DNA of 64,000 bases from Phycisphaeraceae bacterium (GTDB taxonomy: Bacteria; Planctomycetota; Phycisphaerae; Phycisphaerales; Phycisphaeraceae), in assembly GCA_040222855.1 (NCBI GenBank), contig JAVKCD010000003.1, positions 558,001-622,000 on the forward strand. Direction: 5' to 3'. This document shows, in pieces, positions 7,466 through 15,829 of the stretch; position 1 is the stretch's first letter, and each line of letters opens with the position of its first letter. Below the pieces are notes generated by a model. It saw only the letters and a program-made list of their open reading frames with translations, was not told where the DNA came from and ran no database searches. The position numbers and the translations under genes are program-made.

Positions 7466-9657
7466 AGCCCGAAGCGCTCCTGCAGCAGCCGCGCGACGGC
7501 ATCCCACCACTGAGCCAGCAGCGGGCGATGACCGATGGCGAATCGCCCCACGATGCGCTGTCCGGGGCGGAGGTTCGCGGCGAGCGCATCAGTCGGCGTG
7601 ATGCGAACTTCAAAGAATGGCTGCGCGGCGCGGCGCTGGTTGGGGTCTTCGGGGTCGGTCGCCATGAGCCCGCCAGCGTTCATCGAGAGTGCGGGGCTCG
7701 GGAGATTCGACTGGGCTGCGGGCGCGACCCGGGTGATGTCCCCGGTGAGCGTGTGCTCCGGGAGGCCGGCGACACGAAGCTCGACAGCGAGGTCGCCCAC
7801 GAGATGACGATCGAGCAGGCGCGGGCCGAGTCCCTGATCGGCGATAATGCGGATGTCGAGCGTGGACACATCAAGCAGCGTGCCAAGGGGCTCGCCCTGC
7901 TTGAGGAATCGGCCCGGCGTCAGGCCATCGGCGGGGTCCCAATCGCCAGCAAAAGGTGCCTCGACGGTGAGATGACTGACCTGCTCGGCAACTCGGTCGA
8001 GCCGCTGAACCAGAGCGCCTCGCTGCTCCTGAAGCGCCTGGGTCTGGGCGGTCGATTCGGTGCGCGCCTGAGCGAGCTGGAGATCGAGCTGGCGAAGCTG
8101 GGCGGCAAGCTGCTTGTGCCGACTCATGAGTTCGGGATTCTCAGCAAGCAGCAGTGTGTCATTCTGTGCAAGACTCGCTGACGAAGGGGCACGTTGAATC
8201 AGGAAGCCATCGGCACCGGCGACGATGGTCGCGCGTTGCCTGGCCTCGACGACGCCTTCGGCTCGGCCGTGCTCCGGCGCCGGGATGATCGCCAACGCGA
8301 GAAGGATCAACGCGATCGGGGCCGCCGTCGTGGCGACAGACCTTGATCGTGTACGCGTGAGCTCCGGGCTCGTCGCGAGGTACTTGATCCACTTGCCAAG
8401 CGGGACGAAGACGAATCCGATGATGCCGGAGATCGCGAAGATCGCCCCAATAAAGAAGAACTGATCCGCGACGAAGAGGATGATCGTCACCATCAAAAAG
8501 ATGCGGTAGATGCCCGAGAGGATGGCGTAGCTCAGCAGCCAGGGCGCTTCGCCGGGTGTGTGAGCGGGGTTGAACGGGCGGCGGACAGCGTAGGCGAACT
8601 TCTTGACGAGGTAGTACAGATAGTCCTTGGACCGCTGCATGAGGTTGGGGACCTCGAGCCCGTCTGAAAGCATGTAGTAGCCGTCGAAACGGATCAGCGG
8701 GTTGGCGTTGAACAGGATCGTCGAGACGCCTGCGATGAACATGATGTTGTAGGCCAGCGCGTGAATCGGCACGCCGTAGAAGGTGGTCTGCGCGTTGGTG
8801 CCGGCCCACACGATGGTCGCGATGGCGGCGGCGGCGAGCTCGAAGTACATGCCCGCGGCTCCGACCCAGAGCCGATGCCACTTGTTGCGCAGCGCCCAGG
8901 CAGAGGACGCATCGACATAGGGCACCGGCACGAAGACCAGCAGCATGATGCCGAGCGTGTGGACCTCCCCGCCAGCGTGGCGCTGCTGACCGAAGTGTTT
9001 GCAGGCGAAGCCGTGGCCCATCTCGTGCCAGAGCTTGATCACGACGATGGCGATATACAGCCAGAACAGGTTGCGGGGTGCGATGATCGATGACGCCTGG
9101 TCGATGAGCATGTCCGCCCGGCTGATGGCGACGAACAGACCGGTCATCACCAGAAGCGCCCAGAAAATCAGGCCGATCGGCCCGAAAGCCCAGCGCGTCA
9201 GGTGCACCCAGCGGTCGAGGAAGTTGTCGGGGTCATAAAGCGGGATGCGTGCGAACAGCAGGTTCATCAGGTAGCCGGTGACTTCGCGCCGGCGACGCTC
9301 GCGATAACGATCGAAGATCCCCGCAGTATCGGCGGAGACATCCGCATCGAGCAGATTGGCCGTGTAGAGCTGGCCGACGATCTGAATGGCCTCGCCCTGC
9401 GTGAGCGCCGTGTCGCCAAGCTGATCACAGCAGGCGTCCCAGACCTGACGGATGGTTCGGCGTCCATCGAGCATCGCCACAAAGCGATACGACGGCTCAT
9501 CCAGACGGAAGAACTTGTTGTTGGACGGGTCGCGGATCACATGCCAGAGTCGGCCACGATAGTGCTGCCGGTAGGTCTCGACTTGGGGTCGCATGCGCGG
9601 TGCCATCTCGGCAACGCGGTACCAGGACTCGGAGAACAGGGGGCGTCGGGAGGACAT
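7462..9657 (-). CDS. PqqD-like / M50 site-2 protease / lipoyl-HlyD fusion membrane protein
   Basis: The 731 residues show three parts. Residues about 25-110 look like a PqqD-type winged helix: RDPSNNKFFRLDEPSYRFVA, then GRRTIRQVW. Such domains bind leader peptides in peptide-modification systems. Residues about 155-440 are a polytopic M50 zinc protease with HEMGH at 211-215 and the distal metal motif NANPLIRFDGYY near 317. Residues about 465-720 contain barrel-sandwich halves and a coiled coil as in HlyD adaptors. This matches the family annotated as putative peptide zinc metalloproteases (YydH-like). It lies ten bases after the GAF-HlyD gene and overlaps the secA-like gene by four bases. Processing and passage of an exported protein is a plausible role. 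Confidence 0.88.
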   Translation of the reverse strand: MSSRRPLFSESWYRVAEMAPRMRPQVETYRQHYRGRLWHVIRDPSNNKFFRLDEPSYRFVAMLDGRRTIRQVWDACCDQLGDTALTQGEAIQIVGQLYTANLLDADVSADTAGIFDRYRERRRREVTGYLMNLLFARIPLYDPDNFLDRWVHLTRWAFGPIGLIFWALLVMTGLFVAISRADMLIDQASSIIAPRNLFWLYIAIVVIKLWHEMGHGFACKHFGQQRHAGGEVHTLGIMLLVFVPVPYVDASSAWALRNKWHRLWVGAAGMYFELAAAAIATIVWAGTNAQTTFYGVPIHALAYNIMFIAGVSTILFNANPLIRFDGYYMLSDGLEVPNLMQRSKDYLYYLVKKFAYAVRRPFNPAHTPGEAPWLLSYAILSGIYRIFLMVTIILFVADQFFFIGAIFAISGIIGFVFVPLGKWIKYLATSPELTRTRSRSVATTAAPIALILLALAIIPAPEHGRAEGVVEARQRATIVAGADGFLIQRAPSSASLAQNDTLLLAENPELMSRHKQLAAQLRQLDLQLAQARTESTAQTQALQEQRGALVQRLDRVAEQVSHLTVEAPFAGDWDPADGLTPGRFLKQGEPLGTLLDVSTLDIRIIADQGLGPRLLDRHLVGDLAVELRVAGLPEHTLTGDITRVAPAAQSNLPSPALSMNAGGLMATDPEDPNQRRAAQPFFEVRITPTDALAANLRPGQRIVGRFAIGHRPLLAQWWDAVARLLQERFGL

Positions 9658-9667
9658 GGCGTGGTGC

Positions 9668-11542
9668 TTAGACCCAGAGCTTCATGCGGAGCCATCGGAT
9701 CGCGTCGCGCGTCCAGATGTAGATCAGAGGTCGCTGGCCGGCATCGATCTTGCCGACGCCTTGCATTCCCGGCTGGAGCGTGGCGTCGGGCTCATCAAAC
9801 CGCAGGCGGACCTTAAAGACATTGCGACCTTCGACGACCTCCGCAGCGGGGTTGATGCGATCAACCGTGAACGGCAAGTACTTGCCAGGACTCGCCACTG
9901 AGGCGAACAGCCCGGTCTGACCCGGCTCGACCTCGTTGATGCGCGATTCGGTCACCGATAGCTCAGCGTACAGATCGTCGAGCGGAGCGATCTCAAACAG
10001 CGGTTGCCCCAACTCGAGCGCGACGCCGATCTGCTGCTTGAGATCACCCTCAATCACCACACCCGGGACCGTCGATCGGATCGACGCCTGCTCGATGCGG
10101 TAGGCGATGAGGTCAGCGCGGGCCCGGGCTTCATCAATCCTGGCCTGGGCGATCTGAAGCTCCGCGATCTCGCCATCCCGGCGGGCGGTTGCCAGGTCCT
10201 TCTCAAAACCCTCGATCTCAGCCAGCAACGAGGCTCGTTCGAGATAGAGGTCGGCGGTGTCCAGCGTGGCCAGAATCGTGATGTGCGGGATGACCGTGTC
10301 GCCAGGCTCGACATTCACCGTGGCGAGATAGCCGGCGAAGGGTGCCGAGACGATCTGCCGCTGGGCGGCCTTCACAACAAACGAGCCATCGACTCGATAC
10401 CGCGCCGGATAAAGCGTCGCGATCAGCAGGAAGGCCAGCAAGCCGATCGCCGTCAGCTTCGCCCAGGTGTGCCGAGGCCCGACCAACTCCCCCACGTGCC
10501 GACGCGCCCACGCAGCTGCCCTAGCCCCGAACCAGCGGTCCGATCGCGATTGGCGGATCAGCGTCGGCGCGAGCAGGTCGGCGGCCAGCCGTAGGCCCTC
10601 GACCTGCCGGAGCGTCAGCGACTGATCGGACGGTAGTTCGATCAGCAGCACCGCCTCGGGCGTGCCTTCTAGCCGGAGTGGCAGCGCGAGGATTCGTGAT
10701 GGCCCGTGTTTTTCCGAGAGCTCTGCTGTCGCACGAGAGACATAATCCGCCTCGGGAGACGCCGGCACGAGAATCTCGACGTCCTGGTCGAGGCACTCCT
10801 CCATCGCCGACTCGATGTCCTGGACCACGCGCATCTTGCGATTGAGTTGCTCGGTCTGGCTCATCGCCAGCAGGTGGATGTAACGCCCACGAAGAATGCC
10901 TAGTGAGACACGCATGGCTTTGGTGCGCTGCGCGATCTCGTTGCACGCCGCCATCGCGGCAGCGCGGAAACGATCGTGCTCCGCGACGGTCGCGAGCAGC
11001 GAGACGGCCCCGCCCATGAGTTCGAGATCGGCCTGCTTTCGCTTGAACGTCTGCCGCAGCTCAAAAAGACTGACTCCCGCAGCGGCAAGCTCCAGACGAC
11101 GCAGAGATTGCTGGGCGCTGCCCGGGTTGCTGTCGCCAAGTAGATAGACCGCAACGCCACGAACGTCGTTCTCGCCACGCAAGGGCAGCAGCGCGACATG
11201 ACCGGTCGGCGATCCGAGGTAGAGCCCGCTGGTGTCCTGATGAGGCATCACCCGGGGCTTGCCGTCGGTCAGCACAGCGGAGACGTTGGGCATGGCATCG
11301 GCAAGCCAACGCGGGCGGCGGGGCTCACCAGCCTGAGGTGCCGGGTCCAGTGCCAGGACCTCGACCACGCCCTGCCGTTCGGGTCGGAGCATCGCGCCAG
11401 CAAGTGCCAGCCCCGCGGCTCGCTGGGCTGCCAGGAAGCGCGCCAAAAACTGGTCCGGCGGGCCGTCGAGGCCGAACGGGTCTTCAGAATGCTGTTGCGT
11501 AGACGCGGCAAGGTCACCGACGCCGTGGACAGAGGTAGACAT
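9668..11542 (-). CDS. GAF-domain plus HlyD-type membrane protein
   Basis: The 624-residue product from ATG 11542 has a cytoplasmic part of about 360 residues with one or two GAF-like folds (for example AAAMAACNEIAQRTKAMRVS and a later ILALPLRLEGTPEAVLLIEL). One transmembrane helix follows (LTAIGLLAFLLIATLY). Then comes an HlyD adaptor: IVSAPFAGYLATVNVEPGDTV, a coiled coil, STVPGVVIEGDLKQQIGVAL, and a barrel domain. The design suggests that a ligand sensed in the cytoplasm controls an envelope-spanning conduit. It sits between the giant surface protein and the M50 fusion in one operon. A GTG at 11563 is an alternative start. Confidence 0.82.
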   Translation of the reverse strand: MSTSVHGVGDLAASTQQHSEDPFGLDGPPDQFLARFLAAQRAAGLALAGAMLRPERQGVVEVLALDPAPQAGEPRRPRWLADAMPNVSAVLTDGKPRVMPHQDTSGLYLGSPTGHVALLPLRGENDVRGVAVYLLGDSNPGSAQQSLRRLELAAAGVSLFELRQTFKRKQADLELMGGAVSLLATVAEHDRFRAAAMAACNEIAQRTKAMRVSLGILRGRYIHLLAMSQTEQLNRKMRVVQDIESAMEECLDQDVEILVPASPEADYVSRATAELSEKHGPSRILALPLRLEGTPEAVLLIELPSDQSLTLRQVEGLRLAADLLAPTLIRQSRSDRWFGARAAAWARRHVGELVGPRHTWAKLTAIGLLAFLLIATLYPARYRVDGSFVVKAAQRQIVSAPFAGYLATVNVEPGDTVIPHITILATLDTADLYLERASLLAEIEGFEKDLATARRDGEIAELQIAQARIDEARARADLIAYRIEQASIRSTVPGVVIEGDLKQQIGVALELGQPLFEIAPLDDLYAELSVTESRINEVEPGQTGLFASVASPGKYLPFTVDRINPAAEVVEGRNVFKVRLRFDEPDATLQPGMQGVGKIDAGQRPLIYIWTRDAIRWLRMKLWV

Positions 11543-11652
11543 CAGCCACCGGTTGGCGGGCACTCACCACGAGCGAGGCCCTGGATTCTCCCTACCCATC
11601 CTATCGGCAATCCGCAGGAATCAGAGCGAGAGGACCCAGCTTCACATCATCT

Positions 11653-14600
11653 TCACCACAGCCCAAATGGGCTCTCGTCGTCGTCTGCGGTGTCCGACTC
11701 GAGCCAGCTTGCGCTGGAGGTCGTTGTGGAGCCAAGGGTTGTCTGCCTCGCACTGGCCCAGCGATGAGCCGCCTCGGTCTGTGCGAGGTTGCTGGATGGG
11801 GCCGGCGTATCGGTCTCGGCGGTGAGTGCGGGGGCCGGGAGAGGTCCGGTAAGCTCGGTGTCGAAGTTCGAGGCCAAGGTGGAGAGGTCGATGAGATCGA
11901 CAGCGCCGTCGCCGTTGAAATCGCCTGCGGGTCCTGGGTCACCGAAGTTCGAAGCAAGCGTAGACAGGTCGATCAGATCGACGATCCGGTCGCCGTTGGT
12001 GTCACCGGGAAGCACGCCGTAGCTGTAGACAAAACTGCCGCCTGGCAGACCATCACCCGATGCCACAGAAACACCATCAAGCCACTCGCCGTCGAGGCTC
12101 ACGCCCTGACCATCGACGATCGAACCGATCGCCTGCTGGAGCATATAGTTGCCCGTGCCTGGAGGCGCAGCGAGTGTCCATGTCGCCGTCATGGTGGCGT
12201 CGTTGAAGGTGAAGTCAATCACGCTACCACCCAACACCAGATCGCCCTGAGTCACAAAGACCTCCTCGGAGAACACCAGTGAGATGGTGTTGAGATTCGA
12301 CCACGGCAAGGCGTCAAGTTGATCCGCACCCGTCGGCATCGAGTAGCCCAACCCACGACCCGGATCGATCTGATCGAGGAACGAGGTCGACCATGAACTG
12401 GAACCAACCACCACCTCGGTGACCACCGGCGGGTTGTCGGTCGGGATGTCAGCGAGCTGGGTGGCACGGACCGCGTCGGCAACCACAAAACCACCTGGTG
12501 GGGATGAGCTGGCATCAAGGATGATGAGCAAATCACCCGCGGGAAGATCATGGACGCCAAGAGATAACCAGCCATCTCCGGTGGAAGAGGATGGATCGAT
12601 GTCAATGATCTGAAGACCCTCATCGGAGATGAAGCGATACGTTGCGATGTCACCCAGGAAGCCCGCGATGGCGGTTGGGATGAGCGCGTCAAGCTCGTAG
12701 CTGCCCGATGCTAGGAGTGACAGCGTCCACGTCGCTGAGTTCGCGTCGCCCGTCGCTGCTGCGTGTGCATCGGAACCCTCGAAGCCAACGCCAGTGAATG
12801 GCGACCAGGTACCAAAGAGCTGATTGCCAAAGACCGGCTCGATGTCTTCAATCACCACGCTTAGGCTTTGTGGCATTGCCTGCGCTAGCGATGACGCCAG
12901 GCTCTCGGTGTCCTCGGCATTCACCGAGACCACTCGATACGTGTAACTCTGGCCGTTGACCACGGCGGAATCCAGATAGACGGGGTAGGCAACCGGATCA
13001 AGCGTCAGACGATTGAAGTCGCCGCCCGGGCTGTCCTGTCGTTCGACGTGGTAGCCAACAATCGAGACATCAACAGGGGCCTGCCAACTCAGCACGACCT
13101 GACCGGGGAAGCTCTCGGCGACCACCGACGTCGGCGTATCCGGACGATCGATCGGCTCAGAGCCCAGGAACGTGAGGGCCGCGGCCATGATCGCGTGGCG
13201 GTCGGCCTGATCGGTGATCGCCTCGAACGGGAACGCGAGCATCACCAGCCCGCCTTGGCTTCCCAGAGTCGCCTCCGACTGGATCGCCGCTGTCCCGCCG
13301 GTGGCGTAGGTCAACGCGGCCTGCGAGAGACCGGTCGCGCTGATCACGTCGGGGGAGTTCACGTCATAGACCAGGTCGCCGTCGTCGAACGACAGCGAAA
13401 TCCCGGCGAAGATCGATCCCGCAGTGCCCGAGGCGTTGTAAGTGTTCGCGTCATCCGAGACATAATCCGCGCGGAGCGTGTTGGTAAAGAAAGCCGATCC
13501 GTTCCCGAGCGCATCGAGGTCCCAGCCGATCTCAGAGCCCGACAGGAAGAGGTTGCCACCAGCGCTCACAAAGTTGCCAACCAGCGTTTGCTCGGTGGCA
13601 TTGAACGTCGCGTCCGCTGAAGACTCCTCGCCAAGCACCCAGACCACGGTGGTGTACTGCGACAGGTCCACAGCGCCGGAGATCACCGCGTCGTTCTGGA
13701 CCGAGTCAAAACCGATGCTGCTATCTGCGGCGAAGATCGCGTCGGCGTGCTGGATGGTGTAATCGAACGTGTTCATCCACTGCGGGCGGACACGGTCGAT
13801 CACCGCTGAGCCGATGAACTGCTCGCGCACATTCAGCGAGCGGTCGTACCGGTCAAAGCCATTGACAATCAGGATCGCCGAGTCATCGGTCTGTCCCGGA
13901 TTCGCCGCGACCACGGGCGAGTCCAGCGAGACCCCGCCATCGTTCACCGCCAGCACGCGGAAGTAGTGGACGCCGTTGCCCGGATCAAGATTTGTGAATG
14001 TAAATGAGGTGCTCGCCCCGCCAGCGACGAACGTCCCTCCATCGAAGCCGTACCCGTCGAAAGAGGTCTGAATGAGGTAGCCGGTGGGCGCTGCGCCGTT
14101 GACGCCACCCGAAACAGGGACATCCCAACTGACCGTCACTTCACCCGCCGAGTTGGTTCGTGCCGCGGTGTTGGTCGGAGCCTCGGGGGGCTCGACCGTC
14201 GAGGCGATCGTGCCAATCTGATCGAAGTACTGCATCATCGCGTGGACCTGCGACCGCGCGATCCATTGACGCACCTCGGGGTCACGCATCAGCTCGGTAT
14301 CGAGCTGACTGTCGTGAAACGCCGTCTCGATAATGGTGGCGTCGAACTCGTTATTAATCCTGAAGTTGCTGATCTCGCCGAAGCTGGACGCGAAGACATT
14401 GATCGAGCGGTTAGACCAGAGGTGTTCGAGTGCTGGGGTGCCGATGGCCTGAAAATCATCGTTGATGGCGGCACCGGTGAGTTCGGCCCAGAGAGCCTGG
14501 TTGGGGGTGGCTGCTCCTGAGCTGGTGTTCAGCAGGCCAACAGCCCCACGGCCCCCACCAGCGTTCGAGTGGAACGAGAGGAACACGCGGTCCTGGAGTG

Positions 14601-15660
14601 ATCCCGACGCTTCGCGGTTCATGAACTCGGCCCAACGCGGGGCCAGACTCACCGTTGCAGAACGATCGTCGGATGACGCTCGGTACTCCGAGGTCGGGAT
14701 CCCCTGGCTGTCAGTGACCAGGCGCTCGACCCAGTAAAGCCCCGCCTCGTCTTCGCGTGAGCGCCCCGAGAGCTGACCATTGCGTGCGATGTCGCCCATG
14801 CCGTTGCCGAACCGGATCGCGTCGGCGATCACGACGCCGGAGTCATCGTTGCGGTTGGAGATATCAACGTAGCCGTCGGTGCCCTCGTCGAAATAGAAGT
14901 TACCGAGGTACACCCAGCCGGTGCCGACTTTGGTGTGGTCCACGCTGACCTCGGTGATCCCGCCGGTGTGATGCACCCGGTAGAGCTGGTCGACTCGGTC
15001 GGAACCCGAGAGCACAAAGGTGTAGACCGGGTAGTACCCCGCTTCGGGGATATCCGGTCGGTAGCGGGCGTAGGCCGTTTCGGACGCGGAGGTCGAAGCG
15101 AAGCGGTAAGGCACCTCACCAGCCTCGCCGTAGTAGACCGTCTGCGAGGAGTTCGACCAGCCGCCAACGAACGTGACTTCGGGATCGACGTTGTCGAGCA
15201 CAACCTCGTTGAGCTGATGCTGCGCCGGGCGCAGCGGGACGATCGTCGCGCCCGCGTTCCAGAGCTGGTCGACCAGGAAGTTCATCTGATCGATGTTGCC
15301 AAGGTCCTCGACCAGCTCGAAGCCCTCGCCGCGCTGCGTGGTCCAGAACGAGCCGTTGGTCCAGGTGAAGCCGTGGCCAGCGTGGACGTAAACGATCTTG
15401 CCGGACAAGGCTCCCTGCGGCTGGGTGCCGACGGGTACCGGCAAGTCGGCGGTGCTCGCCTCGGCCAGCTCCAGCGTGACGGAGTTGTCGATCTGGATGA
15501 CGCCCTGGGTCAGCAGTGCCTGATCGAGCGGGGTCTCGAACACATCAGCGGTCGAGAAACCCGTCCCGCTGAGCAGGACGCGGTCTTCCAAGGATTCGAG
15601 ACGGGCGGATGGGTCCTGTGTACGGCGAACGACATGCGACACGGGCGGCTCCTTTTTCAC
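11653..15660 (-). CDS. Giant surface protein: N-acetylmuramoyl-L-alanine amidase, golvesin-like, FN3 and dockerin-like domains
   Basis: The product has 1335 residues. No classical signal peptide is visible; instead residues 21-32 read LESLEDRVLLSG, which resembles the LEPR-XLL motif near the N-terminus of many large planctomycete surface proteins. The catalytic part at about 88-480 fits the zinc amidase_3 fold, with HAGHG at 93-97, FHSN at 363-366 and IIETAF around Glu445. It is interrupted at about 155-285 by a golvesin/xanthan-lyase-type carbohydrate-binding module. FN3-like domains lie near 498-590 and 835-925, and another golvesin-like module near 930-1060. Two dockerin-like calcium repeats (GDTNGDRIVDLIDLS and GDFNGDGAVDLIDLS) occupy about 1218-1266. 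There is no PEP-CTERM tail. It is the first gene of the export operon and probably its substrate. Confidence 0.85.
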   Translation of the reverse strand: MKKEPPVSHVVRRTQDPSARLESLEDRVLLSGTGFSTADVFETPLDQALLTQGVIQIDNSVTLELAEASTADLPVPVGTQPQGALSGKIVYVHAGHGFTWTNGSFWTTQRGEGFELVEDLGNIDQMNFLVDQLWNAGATIVPLRPAQHQLNEVVLDNVDPEVTFVGGWSNSSQTVYYGEAGEVPYRFASTSASETAYARYRPDIPEAGYYPVYTFVLSGSDRVDQLYRVHHTGGITEVSVDHTKVGTGWVYLGNFYFDEGTDGYVDISNRNDDSGVVIADAIRFGNGMGDIARNGQLSGRSREDEAGLYWVERLVTDSQGIPTSEYRASSDDRSATVSLAPRWAEFMNREASGSLQDRVFLSFHSNAGGGRGAVGLLNTSSGAATPNQALWAELTGAAINDDFQAIGTPALEHLWSNRSINVFASSFGEISNFRINNEFDATIIETAFHDSQLDTELMRDPEVRQWIARSQVHAMMQYFDQIGTIASTVEPPEAPTNTAARTNSAGEVTVSWDVPVSGGVNGAAPTGYLIQTSFDGYGFDGGTFVAGGASTSFTFTNLDPGNGVHYFRVLAVNDGGVSLDSPVVAANPGQTDDSAILIVNGFDRYDRSLNVREQFIGSAVIDRVRPQWMNTFDYTIQHADAIFAADSSIGFDSVQNDAVISGAVDLSQYTTVVWVLGEESSADATFNATEQTLVGNFVSAGGNLFLSGSEIGWDLDALGNGSAFFTNTLRADYVSDDANTYNASGTAGSIFAGISLSFDDGDLVYDVNSPDVISATGLSQAALTYATGGTAAIQSEATLGSQGGLVMLAFPFEAITDQADRHAIMAAALTFLGSEPIDRPDTPTSVVAESFPGQVVLSWQAPVDVSIVGYHVERQDSPGGDFNRLTLDPVAYPVYLDSAVVNGQSYTYRVVSVNAEDTESLASSLAQAMPQSLSVVIEDIEPVFGNQLFGTWSPFTGVGFEGSDAHAAATGDANSATWTLSLLASGSYELDALIPTAIAGFLGDIATYRFISDEGLQIIDIDPSSSTGDGWLSLGVHDLPAGDLLIILDASSSPPGGFVVADAVRATQLADIPTDNPPVVTEVVVGSSSWSTSFLDQIDPGRGLGYSMPTGADQLDALPWSNLNTISLVFSEEVFVTQGDLVLGGSVIDFTFNDATMTATWTLAAPPGTGNYMLQQAIGSIVDGQGVSLDGEWLDGVSVASGDGLPGGSFVYSYGVLPGDTNGDRIVDLIDLSTLASNFGDPGPAGDFNGDGAVDLIDLSTLASNFDTELTGPLPAPALTAETDTPAPSSNLAQTEAAHRWASARQTTLGSTTTSSASWLESDTADDDESPFGLW

Positions 15661-15829
15661 TCCGGGTATCCACCAACAGCCTAGCGCTGAAGAGCGGGAT
15701 GGGTAGGTATAAGAAGTGAAACACAGGGACTGGCTGCCGTCCAGTCGGGATTCGAGTAACTTCCGATACTCATATGCCCACCACCGGATGGTTGGAGGGG
15801 GTTATCTGGGTAAACCTGCAGGAGTGAGC

